A stretch of 5,424 nucleotides of DNA from an uncultured Treponema sp. (GTDB taxonomy: Bacteria > Spirochaetota > Spirochaetia > Treponematales > Treponemataceae), in assembly GCA_946611835.1 (NCBI GenBank), contig CAMOEE010000171.1, positions 1 to 5,424 on the forward strand. The letters run 5' to 3'. The number at the start of each line of letters is the position of its first letter. The stretch's first letter is position 1. The notes beneath the pieces were generated by a model. That model was not told the DNA's origin, made no database searches, and saw only the letters and a list, made by a program, of their open reading frames with translations. This document shows, piece after piece, positions 1 to 5,159 of this stretch. A program made the translations under genes and the position numbers.

Positions 1-917
1 TGGGCGATGAGCTTTCTGAGATTCTTGAATGTCTTGAGGAAGGAAAACCTTACGGAAGCCATGAAAAGAAGAAGATGCAGATTGGCGTTACGGTTCTGCC
101 TGAGTTCAGCAAGGACACAACAGACCGAAACCGCACCTCACCTTTTGCATTCACAGGCAACAAATTCGAGTTCCGAATGCTGGGTTCAAGCGAGTCAATT
201 TCCTGCGCAAATGTTTTCCTAAACACTGCCGTGGCCGAGGAATTAAGCCAGTTTGCCGACCAGCTTGAAAAATCAAGCGACTTCAAGGGTGACCTGCACA
301 AACTGATTCTCAAGACAATAAAGGAACACAAGAGAATCATCTTCAACGGAAACGGCTATGATGATTCCTGGGTAGCCGAAGCTGAGAAGCGGGGACTTTT
401 GAACCTCAAGAGCACTCCGGAAGCATTGCAGCACACCCTGGACGAAAAGAACATTGCTCTTTTTGAAAAACACGGAGTTTACTCAAAGGTTGAGCTTACG
501 AGCCGAAATGAAATTCACTATGAGCATTATTCGAAGATTCTCAACATCGAGGCTTTGACAATGCTTGATATGGCAAAGAAACTCTATCTTCCGGCCGGAG
601 CAAAATATGCCAAATTCCTTGCCGACTCAGTTACGGTCAAAAAGAGCCTTGGAGCAGAGGATTCCTATGAGAGAGATGCCCTCAAAAAGGTCAGTGAGCT
701 TACTGCAAAAATCTATGCTGAAGTCCAAAAGCTTGAAAGCAATGTCGAGAAGGCATCTTCAATCGAAGGCTCAGAGCAGAACGCCCTCTTCTACAGGAAC
801 GAAGTTTTTTCTGCCATGGGAACTTTGCGTGGATATGTGGATGAACTTGAGGAGCTGGTCCCGGCAAGCGAATGGCCTGTTCCAAGCTACGGCGAATTGC
901 TTTATAGCGTGAAGTAA
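1..917 (+). CDS. glnN: Glutamine synthetase type III, C-terminal part (5' truncated by window)
   Basis: Cytoplasmic enzyme that joins ammonium to glutamate using ATP to make glutamine. The frame is open from the window edge (first full codon at position 3) to TAA at 915-917, giving 304 visible residues. Type III enzymes are usually about 700 residues, so more than half lies upstream. Seen directly: the block from visible residue 41 (DRNRTSPFAFTGNKFEFR), typical of the active-site Arg region of type III enzymes, followed by MLGSSESI and LNTAVAEEL. Further on are SRNEIHYEHYSKILNIEA and a C-terminal helical stretch rich in Glu and Lys. The ATG at 75 is internal, because family-like sequence (GDELSEILECLEEGKPYGSHEK) precedes it in frame. 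The gene converges on the acetolactate decarboxylase gene, with 19 bp between the stop codons. An ammonium transporter gene lies about 4.2 kb downstream on the same strand. I see no frameshift in the visible part. Confidence 0.95.
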   Translation, partial: GDELSEILECLEEGKPYGSHEKKKMQIGVTVLPEFSKDTTDRNRTSPFAFTGNKFEFRMLGSSESISCANVFLNTAVAEELSQFADQLEKSSDFKGDLHKLILKTIKEHKRIIFNGNGYDDSWVAEAEKRGLLNLKSTPEALQHTLDEKNIALFEKHGVYSKVELTSRNEIHYEHYSKILNIEALTMLDMAKKLYLPAGAKYAKFLADSVTVKKSLGAEDSYERDALKKVSELTAKIYAEVQKLESNVEKASSIEGSEQNALFYRNEVFSAMGTLRGYVDELEELVPASEWPVPSYGELLYSVK

Positions 918-924
918 GCCTGAG

Positions 925-967
925 AAAGCCGGCGAGTTAGTCTTTTCCCTGCTCGACGGCTTTTATT
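925..967 (+). terminator. Intrinsic terminator of glnN, overlapping the 3' end of the acetolactate decarboxylase gene
   Basis: Arms AAAGCCG-G-CGAG (925-936) and CTCG-A-CGGCTTT (952-963) pair with one G/A mismatch around a loop of about 15 nt. They are followed on the plus strand by TTTTATTT (961-968). The 3' arm and T-tract lie inside the last codons of the opposing gene. Read on the minus strand the hairpin is followed only by TTT then CTC, so it should be a much weaker terminator for the convergent operon. Confidence 0.65.
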
Positions 968-1665
968 TCTTTGGCTGAAGCATTTTTGAGCGAATAGGTG
1001 TCGAAGACCGGCTCCTCCGGCAGCTTCAGCTCTATGTCATTAATCTTGTTGAGAAAGCCTTTTCCTTTTTTGAGGATTATCTCAAAGACATGGCCTCCAT
1101 ATTTTTTGTCTTCTGAAAGAAAATGAAGATGCCAGCCCGGGGCATTGATTGTGTCCATGTAGTCCGGAAAATAGACACAGACAAGACTTCCTTTTATGTC
1201 GTGGAACTGAAAAGACTTTTGTGTTTTTCCTAGAATGTCTTTCAGGGTCACATGCATGGACTTATAGGGGGATTCAGAGCGGGCATCAATCAGCTGGAAA
1301 TCGCCGTCGATTCGTACCATGTGCATACTGTTAAGCCCGAAGCCCTCTTCGATAAGAAGATTCAGTTGATTTTTTAAGTCGTCAATGCTTTTGAAAGCAC
1401 CCAGTTCGAAACTTCTGCCCTCATTCATGTTGCAGACTGCGGAGAAAGGAACGCCCTTGTCTGCCTCCGCGGGGACGACGCTTCCGTTTTCAGTGGCCCG
1501 GTAGCACTTTCCGTCCAAAACGATCATCTCTCCGTCAACATCCTCAAAAGTCCCGAGCCCGGTGTTTCCGTGAGATAGAAGTTCGGCCACCGAAATTACA
1601 GGCCTGGAGTATCCCAGCATAAGGGCCTGAAGGGTCGAAACCTGAAACATTTTTACGCTTTCCAT
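937..1665 (-). CDS. budA: Alpha-acetolactate decarboxylase
   Basis: Zinc-dependent enzyme that decarboxylates 2-acetolactate to acetoin, diverting pyruvate-derived acetolactate from valine/leucine synthesis to neutral overflow products. It has 242 residues, the usual family length, with no signal peptide, so it is probably cytoplasmic. The N-terminal block STLQALMLGYSRPVISVAEL, then GNTGLGTFEDVDGEMIVLDG, is highly typical. Predicted zinc ligands are H179 and H181 (GWHLHF) and H192 (GGH). By recalled alignment to the Brevibacillus enzyme, E46, R129 and E238 match its catalytic Glu/Arg/Glu; this was not computed. The ATG at 1665 is set by a strong AAGGAGA site (about 1671-1677) with 5 nt spacing. 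That site lies inside the end of the upstream transporter gene, with a 13-bp overlap, so translation is probably coupled. It is the last gene of a four-gene minus-strand operon. No acetolactate synthase or butanediol dehydrogenase gene is visible. The symbol alsD is also used for this family. Confidence 0.93.
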   Translation of the reverse strand: MESVKMFQVSTLQALMLGYSRPVISVAELLSHGNTGLGTFEDVDGEMIVLDGKCYRATENGSVVPAEADKGVPFSAVCNMNEGRSFELGAFKSIDDLKNQLNLLIEEGFGLNSMHMVRIDGDFQLIDARSESPYKSMHVTLKDILGKTQKSFQFHDIKGSLVCVYFPDYMDTINAPGWHLHFLSEDKKYGGHVFEIILKKGKGFLNKINDIELKLPEEPVFDTYSLKNASAKEIKAVEQGKD

Positions 1666-3239
1666 AATTTTCTCCTTTTTTTAGGATCAAGATGCTTTTG
1701 CAATGCTGAAAGCCCCCTTGTCAAAAGCCATGCGATAGTAAAATAAAGGATAGCTGTACTTACAAGGGGAAAAAATGCCTCGTAAGTGCGGCTTCTGATG
1801 ATGTCGCTTGCCTTTGTCAAATCCTGAATTGCGATATAGCCTACAACGGATGTCATTTTGACGAGACTTATGAACTCGCCCTGATAGACCAGAAGAAAGT
1901 GCCTTGCAGCCTGCGGAAGAACCACTTTTACGAAAGCCCTTGATTTTTTGTAGCCCAGGGCCAGGGCTGCCTCTGTCTGTCCTTTGTCAACAGCAAGAAT
2001 TCCTGTTCGGATCATCTCGCTGACATAAGCTCCGAAATTCATGGCGAAGCCGATGACTGCGACAAAAATTCCGCTGATGCCGGACTTCGCAAAGACGATG
2101 TAAAATAAAATCATAAGTAAGACCAGTATGGGTAAGCCCTGCATTAGCCTGATGTAGGCGAGGGCTGCTCCATTAACCAGACTTCTTTTTGAAAGCCTGA
2201 GCGCACAGAGGGCAAATCCCAGCACTGTTCCCAAAAGTGCCGACAAAATCGAAATGACTACAGTAGTGCAGATGCCGCTTGCGATGAGTTTCCAGCGGGC
2301 TTCGAGAAGAAAAGTTTTTTTGAAACTTGTGGCAATGGATGTAAAAAAGCCTGTCGCTCCCATATCATCGGGGGAGGGGCTTCCGCTTTCTTCGCTGATA
2401 TTCGTTTTTTTGACGGCCATAGCGATTCCGCCTGAATAAAGTGGGTCTGAGAAATTTACTTTTTCCTTGCGCTCTTCGCTGATGGTAATGATTGAGGCCC
2501 CGATATCGTAGGCAGAGCTTACAACGCCGGTCATCACCGAGGCAAACTGTGTGTCAGTGATTTTGAGCTTATAGCCGTATTTATGGCAGAATCTTGTGAC
2601 AATATCCACCTCATAGCCTGCGAATTTGTTGTTGACTATATAATCGAAGGGGGGAGTGGCAGAATCAATCACAAGTGAGATAAGGCCATTTGTGCCAGAA
2701 AGAGACTCGTAATCAACTGTCTTGCGGGAATCATCATTGCTGAACCATAGGGAATCTATGTCAGAAAGGGTTCCGTCAGCCTTAATTTCCTGCAGAAAGT
2801 CATTCATCTGCCTGCATAAGGCCTGGCCTTTTTTTGTTTTGGGGAAGATAAAACCGTAGTCCTGTTTTTCCAGAAGCTCCTTCATGTAGGTGATTTCTGG
2901 ATTTTCTGAGCCTATGTAGCGGATTGTTGGCTCGTCCGCAAGGAAACCATCCAGCTCGCCATGAATCGTAGACAGAACCATGTCAGGCGTGCTGTTGTAA
3001 AATTTTGATTTGGCGAGGGGAAAATTCTTTTCGGTGATAATGTCAATCATCGTTCCCGTGCGGATACCGAGCGTAACAGCCGGATTGTTGAAATCCGAAA
3101 GAGACTTGTATTTGACTGAAGCCGCCGCTGATGAAGCCTCCCTGCGGCTGTCATTTGTGCAGCCAGTGTAAAAAATACAGAGCAGTGTACAGACAGATGC
3201 AAGCAGACTATTCTTCATCAGACTTTTCTTTTTCTTCAC
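1653..3239 (-). CDS. ABC amino-acid transporter: lipoprotein substrate-binding domain fused to permease
   Basis: Predicted importer for a polar or related amino acid: an extracytoplasmic binding domain and a His/Gln-type permease in one 528-aa chain. Residues 1-27 are a lipoprotein signal, with a Lys-rich start, a hydrophobic core and YTGC with Cys27; Tyr at -3 is a relaxed, spirochaete-like lipobox. Residues 46-167 resemble the second lobe and C-terminal return segment of SBP_bac_3 (TLGIRTGT, DGFLADEP, YGFIFPKTKKGQAL, ADGTLSDIDSLWF). Residues 184-278 resemble the first lobe (PPFDYIVNNKFAGYEVDI, ITISEERKEKVNFSDPLYSGG). The lobe order is therefore swapped relative to the usual. Residues about 315-510 form the permease with several membrane helices and the EAA loop (EAALALGY ... 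VVLPQA, 423-444) that contacts the ATPase. No ATPase gene is in the cluster. The start is GTG at 3239, 5 bp after the upstream stop; an ATG at 3218 (residue 8) is equally plausible, as neither has a strong ribosome binding site. The substrate cannot be read from the sequence. Confidence 0.88.
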   Translation of the reverse strand: MKKKKSLMKNSLLASVCTLLCIFYTGCTNDSRREASSAAASVKYKSLSDFNNPAVTLGIRTGTMIDIITEKNFPLAKSKFYNSTPDMVLSTIHGELDGFLADEPTIRYIGSENPEITYMKELLEKQDYGFIFPKTKKGQALCRQMNDFLQEIKADGTLSDIDSLWFSNDDSRKTVDYESLSGTNGLISLVIDSATPPFDYIVNNKFAGYEVDIVTRFCHKYGYKLKITDTQFASVMTGVVSSAYDIGASIITISEERKEKVNFSDPLYSGGIAMAVKKTNISEESGSPSPDDMGATGFFTSIATSFKKTFLLEARWKLIASGICTTVVISILSALLGTVLGFALCALRLSKRSLVNGAALAYIRLMQGLPILVLLMILFYIVFAKSGISGIFVAVIGFAMNFGAYVSEMIRTGILAVDKGQTEAALALGYKKSRAFVKVVLPQAARHFLLVYQGEFISLVKMTSVVGYIAIQDLTKASDIIRSRTYEAFFPLVSTAILYFTIAWLLTRGLSALQKHLDPKKRRKLWKA

Positions 3240-3244
3240 TGCTA

Positions 3245-3850
3245 TTAAAAAGCCTTTTTGACGATTATCTCGACCTGCTTGCCGTCAACGCTCACAAGGA
3301 CATCATCGGCAATGTTTGCTATGATTGATTTCTCAAGCTCATCCCAGGGCTCGCCCTTTTTTTCTTCTGCATTCTGGCGGTAGCTTGCCAGTGACCATGA
3401 AATCAGCTCAGTGTTTTTTGTTGCTCCCAGGTAGAGATATGCATCATTGTAGATTTGCGGGGCATATTTAGAAATATCATTGTAGTCGAGCAGCATGAAT
3501 GTTGCCGCAAGCTTGATTTTCGACATGATTCCTCTTGCGGCGGCATTTTTGCCTGATTTTGAGACTTTTAATAGCTCGTCCCGTTTTTTGCTCGTCATTG
3601 CCTCATCCGGACTGAGGACTGTGTGAAGCTCAATGTTTTTACCGTTACAGTCAAGCCAGAATGTTCCTTTTGAAAAGTCAAGCAGTTCCGGGAGCATTCC
3701 GATAAGCTCTTCTGCCAGTAAGCGGAGCCGGCCGGCCTCTTTTTTGTCAAGGTTTGCGTAGTCGGCGGCCTTTTCTGTCTCTGAAAGAACGGTTGAGAGT
3801 GACTCAGTTTTTTTTGATATTCCAGAAAGATTGATAATGTCTGATTTCAT
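3245..3850 (-). CDS. Conserved protein of unknown function, possibly GHKL/anti-sigma-like ATP-binding fold
   Basis: A 201-aa soluble protein with no signal peptide or membrane segment. I recognise the pattern as a family seen in gut Firmicutes and treponemes and often labelled only 'ATP-binding protein'. Its function is not known to me. Visible blocks are RLRLLAEELIGML (41-53), which could be an N-box-like helix with paired Glu; FWLDCNGKNIELHTVL (64-79); KSGKNAAARGIMSKI (98-112); and the C-terminal WDELEKSIIANIADDV (169-184) followed by VSVDGKQVEIIVKK. There is no Walker A motif, so it is not the missing ABC ATPase. The GHKL assignment is tentative, since no clear G-boxes are visible. The ATG at 3850 is supported by AAGGAG (3857-3862) at 6 nt spacing. 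It is the second gene of the operon: 27 bp after the hydrolase and 5 bp before the GTG start of the transporter. A regulatory role for the operon would be a guess from position. Confidence 0.8.
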   Translation of the reverse strand: MKSDIINLSGISKKTESLSTVLSETEKAADYANLDKKEAGRLRLLAEELIGMLPELLDFSKGTFWLDCNGKNIELHTVLSPDEAMTSKKRDELLKVSKSGKNAAARGIMSKIKLAATFMLLDYNDISKYAPQIYNDAYLYLGATKNTELISWSLASYRQNAEEKKGEPWDELEKSIIANIADDVLVSVDGKQVEIIVKKAF

Positions 3851-3877
3851 ATTTTTCTCCTTAATTGCATAAAAAAA

Positions 3878-4699
3878 TCAGTTAGTTTTATCGTTTTCAA
3901 AAAAATTCCAGAGTCTTTCAAGAAAATCCGGGGCTTCGTCACAGGCGGCGTGTCCGTATTCCTGATAAATGAAGGCTTTTCCGCCGGTTTTTGACGCAAT
4001 TTCTTCGCTTTGTTCTGCGCTGAAAACCTTGTCCTGGCCGGCACCAAAAGCGAGCACAGATGCCTTTATTTTGGGAAGCTCTGACCTTATGTCGAATTTT
4101 AGCATTGCCCTTACGAAAATTACGAAGCGGCGGTAGTCAGCGTCTGTCATGCCGCCGAAGGCAACGATGATGTTTTCCTTGAATTTCTCGTAGTAGGAAG
4201 GGCTGTAAATTGAGCTTCCCAGAAGTTCCGCAAACTCAGGCTGTTTTTTTGAAAGGCCTGCTTTTTCCCATTCTTCAAAGACTTTCCGGCTCTTTTCGCT
4301 TATGCCTGGGGCTGTCGAGGAAAGAACGAGCTTTTTGACCAGGTCTCCCCGTTCAATGGCAATGGCCTGCGCAAGCATTCCGCCCATGGAATTTCCCATC
4401 ATGTAAGCGTCTTTGATTTTAAGCTCGTCCATTGCTTTTATGGTGTCTCTGGCCATATCCTGAATTGTGTAGCCGTCGGCCGGATTTGTGACACGGTCCA
4501 GCATGTAGATTGTGTAAGAATCCAAAAACTTCGTGTACATCTGGGCGACCATTGGAGCAAGGGGCATGAGGCTTTTTGGGGCGAGACCGGGCAGAATTAT
4601 GAGAGTCTTTTTTCCATGGCCGAATTTTGCGTAGAAAAGCTCTGTGTCAGATATTTTTACAGAGTCAACCAGTACATTGCTTTTGTTTGAATCTTCCAT
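3878..4699 (-). CDS. Alpha/beta-hydrolase fold protein
   Basis: A 273-aa cytoplasmic hydrolase of the alpha/beta superfamily, with no signal peptide. The nucleophile elbow is GNSMGG (102-107), giving Ser104. The probable acid is Asp223 (GAGQDKVF) and the probable base is His250 (EYGHAACDEAP), so the triad is complete and correctly spaced. ILPGLAPKS (35-43) is the usual oxyanion loop after the first strands. A helical cap lies at about 133-200. The superfamily includes esterases, lipases, lactonases, peptidases and C-C hydrolases, and the substrate cannot be told from these motifs. It is the first gene of the operon. The ATG at 4699 is supported by AGAGGGG (4704-4710) at 4 nt spacing, with a promoter just upstream. 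It stops with TGA, 27 bp before the next start. Its co-transcription with acetolactate decarboxylase is suggestive but does not identify the substrate. Confidence 0.88.
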   Translation of the reverse strand: MEDSNKSNVLVDSVKISDTELFYAKFGHGKKTLIILPGLAPKSLMPLAPMVAQMYTKFLDSYTIYMLDRVTNPADGYTIQDMARDTIKAMDELKIKDAYMMGNSMGGMLAQAIAIERGDLVKKLVLSSTAPGISEKSRKVFEEWEKAGLSKKQPEFAELLGSSIYSPSYYEKFKENIIVAFGGMTDADYRRFVIFVRAMLKFDIRSELPKIKASVLAFGAGQDKVFSAEQSEEIASKTGGKAFIYQEYGHAACDEAPDFLERLWNFFENDKTN

Positions 4700-4728
4700 A
4701 TTTCCCCTCTAAAAAAAATTGCACTATA

Positions 4729-4758
4729 ATTATGCAGTCTCTTTGCTTGAAAAGTCAA
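4729..4758 (-). promoter_or_regulatory. Predicted sigma-70 promoter of the four-gene operon
   Basis: Read on the minus strand: -35 TTGACT (4753-4758), an 18-bp spacer, and -10 CATAAT (4729-4734). The expected transcription start is near 4722, leaving a leader of about 23 nt that carries the AGAGGGG ribosome binding site. Each hexamer matches consensus at 5 of 6 positions. A second AT-rich hexamer, TATAGT at 4723-4728, is spaced too far from the -35 to be the partner. Confidence 0.55.
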
Positions 4759-4759
4759 G

Positions 4760-4783
4760 TTTTTTAAGATTCATTTTAAAAAA
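4760..4783. promoter_or_regulatory. AT-rich inverted repeat between the divergent -35 boxes
   Basis: TTTTTTAA (4760-4767) and TTAAAAAA (4776-4783) are perfect inverted copies 8 nt apart, centred between the two facing -35 elements (4753-4758 and 4789-4794). The A/T tracts could act as UP elements for both promoters, or as an operator for a regulator acting on both. Low sequence complexity means chance is a real alternative. Confidence 0.35.
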
Positions 4784-4788
4784 GTATA

Positions 4789-4817
4789 TTGACAATTTTT
4801 TTTCAAAAAGATATAAA
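4789..4817 (+). promoter_or_regulatory. Strong predicted sigma-70 promoter, plus strand
   Basis: -35 TTGACA (4789-4794) is a perfect consensus match. It is followed by exactly 17 bp and then -10 TATAAA (4812-4817). Transcription should start near 4824. The first thing downstream is not a gene but an intrinsic terminator beginning at 4838. The next plus-strand gene is amt, at 5160. Confidence 0.7.
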
Positions 4818-4823
4818 TAAGAC

Positions 4824-4871
4824 ATCTTATGACAACGAGGTCGCAGGAAGCTTTTTCTTGCGACCTTTTTT
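4824..4871 (+). ncRNA. Possible short terminated RNA between promoter and first terminator
   Basis: The predicted start (about 4824) and the first T-tract (ending at 4871) bound a transcript of about 48 nt, almost all of it the terminator hairpin plus a 14-nt 5' tail. It may be a small RNA or simply the aborted leader of the amt transcript. I recognise no known RNA family. The call is inferred only from promoter and terminator geometry. Confidence 0.3.
4838..4871 (+). terminator. Intrinsic terminator 1 of three
   Basis: Arms AGGTCGCAGG (4838-4847) and CTTGCGACCT (4857-4866) pair over 10 bp with one G-U, extendable through AA/TT, around a short loop. The T-run at 4866-4871 follows. Upstream of the hairpin there is no A-run, so it should work on the plus strand only. 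No coding sequence precedes it on that strand. Confidence 0.75.
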
Positions 4872-4882
4872 ATTGGCAATGG

Positions 4883-4919
4883 CGCCGTGATTCCGATTCT
4901 GGTCTCACGGCGTTTTTTT
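4883..4919 (+). terminator. Intrinsic terminator 2 of three
   Basis: A perfect 8-bp stem, CGCCGTGA (4883-4890) with TCACGGCG (4905-4912), has a 14-nt loop and is followed by seven T (4913-4919). It lies 12 nt after the T-run of terminator 1. Confidence 0.75.
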
Positions 4920-4922
4920 ATT

Positions 4923-4977
4923 TCGGCAATGATGCCTGGCATATGCGCAGTGTCTGGTATTGTTGCCGATTTTTTTT
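4923..4977 (+). terminator. Intrinsic terminator 3 of three, long stem
   Basis: The outer stem TCGGCAA (4923-4929) with TTGCCGA (4963-4969) continues through G-U pairs into ATGCC (4932-4936) with GGTAT (4956-4960) and further imperfect pairs, making an extended hairpin. Eight T follow (4970-4977). It starts only 3 nt after the T-run of terminator 2. Confidence 0.7.
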
Positions 4978-5056
4978 GTGTTAGGGATTGTAGGGGCGGC
5001 GAAGCCGTTCCAAAGCGACCGCAGGGAGCGGCGGAATGAAGCGGTAGCGGAACCCG

Positions 5057-5079
5057 CAAGAATGGCAAAGCCATTCTTG
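5057..5079. repeat. Perfect hairpin, 10-bp arms
   Basis: CAAGAATGGC (5057-5066) and GCCATTCTTG (5070-5079) are exact inverted copies around an AAA triloop. No T-run follows (TAACG), so it is not a terminator. Confidence 0.8.
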
Positions 5080-5082
5080 TAA

Positions 5083-5102
5083 CGAGTTTGCAAGCAAACT
5101 CG
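5083..5102. repeat. Perfect hairpin, 9-bp arms
   Basis: CGAGTTTGC (5083-5091) and GCAAACTCG (5094-5102) are exact inverted copies with only two bases between them, so the tip must open to about four or six bases in RNA. It is not followed by T. Confidence 0.8.
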
Positions 5103-5113
5103 CAAAAGCCCGA

Positions 5114-5128
5114 CCCGCCCCAGGCGGG
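5114..5128 (+). repeat. GC-rich hairpin just upstream of the amt ribosome binding site
   Basis: CCCGCC (5114-5119) and GGCGGG (5123-5128) pair over 6 G-C bp around a CCA loop, ending 20 bp before the amt ribosome binding site. Its 5' side overlaps the sequence able to pair with 4993-4999, so the two pairings exclude each other. Confidence 0.55.
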
Positions 5129-5148
5129 GAACACCCTTATAAAAATTT

Positions 5149-5153
5149 GGAGG
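5149..5153 (+). promoter_or_regulatory. Ribosome binding site of amt
   Basis: GGAGG lies 6 nt before the ATG at 5160 and fixes the start of the ammonium transporter. The stretch just upstream, TTATAAAAATTT, is unstructured and AT-rich. Confidence 0.85.
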
Positions 5154-5159
5154 TAAAAA

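Larger units (their letters stand above)
4993..5128. repeat. Cluster of short GC-rich palindromes in the amt leader
   Basis: A run of small hairpins with almost no unpaired sequence: CGGC/GCCG (4997-5007, GAA loop), CCGC/GCGG (5019-5031), GCGG/CCGC (5047-5057, AAC loop), and three longer ones listed separately. The ends GGGGCGG (4993-4999) and CCGCCCC (5115-5121) are also complementary and could close the whole block. The composition is clearly more GC-rich than the flanking T-rich DNA. It looks like a REP/MITE-like dispersed intergenic element, or a structured leader; I cannot tell which from one copy. Confidence 0.6.

Noticed and set aside
75..917. Glutamine synthetase fragment as a complete short gene starting at ATG 75
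   Set aside because: The frame is open with family-like residues from the window edge, so ATG 75 is an internal methionine.
3245..3850. 201-aa protein as the missing ABC ATPase
   Set aside because: The Gly/Lys stretch KSGKNAAARG does not fit Walker A, and there is no Walker B or ABC signature.
3847..4047. 66-aa minus-strand open frame overlapping the hydrolase end
   Set aside because: It lies in another frame of the hydrolase gene, is biased in composition, and lacks a domain-like pattern.
4829..4984. 51-codon plus-strand open frame (ATG at 4829, TAG at 4982-4984) threading all three terminators, with 4 Trp and 4 Cys
   Set aside because: It has no ribosome binding site, begins about 5 nt after the predicted transcription start, and its Phe-rich parts are just translated T-tracts. 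A leader peptide cannot be excluded, but nothing positive supports it.
4870..5080. Possible sigma-54 promoter for amt (several TGGCA words)
   Set aside because: None of the TGGCA words I checked has a GC at the required -12 spacing.
4985..5130. CRISPR array
   Set aside because: The units are different inverted repeats, not identical direct repeats separated by unique spacers of constant length.
5138..5143. TATAAA just before the amt ribosome binding site as a -10 box
   Set aside because: The start would fall within the ribosome binding site, and no -35-like hexamer lies 16-18 bp upstream (the position is GC-rich hairpin).
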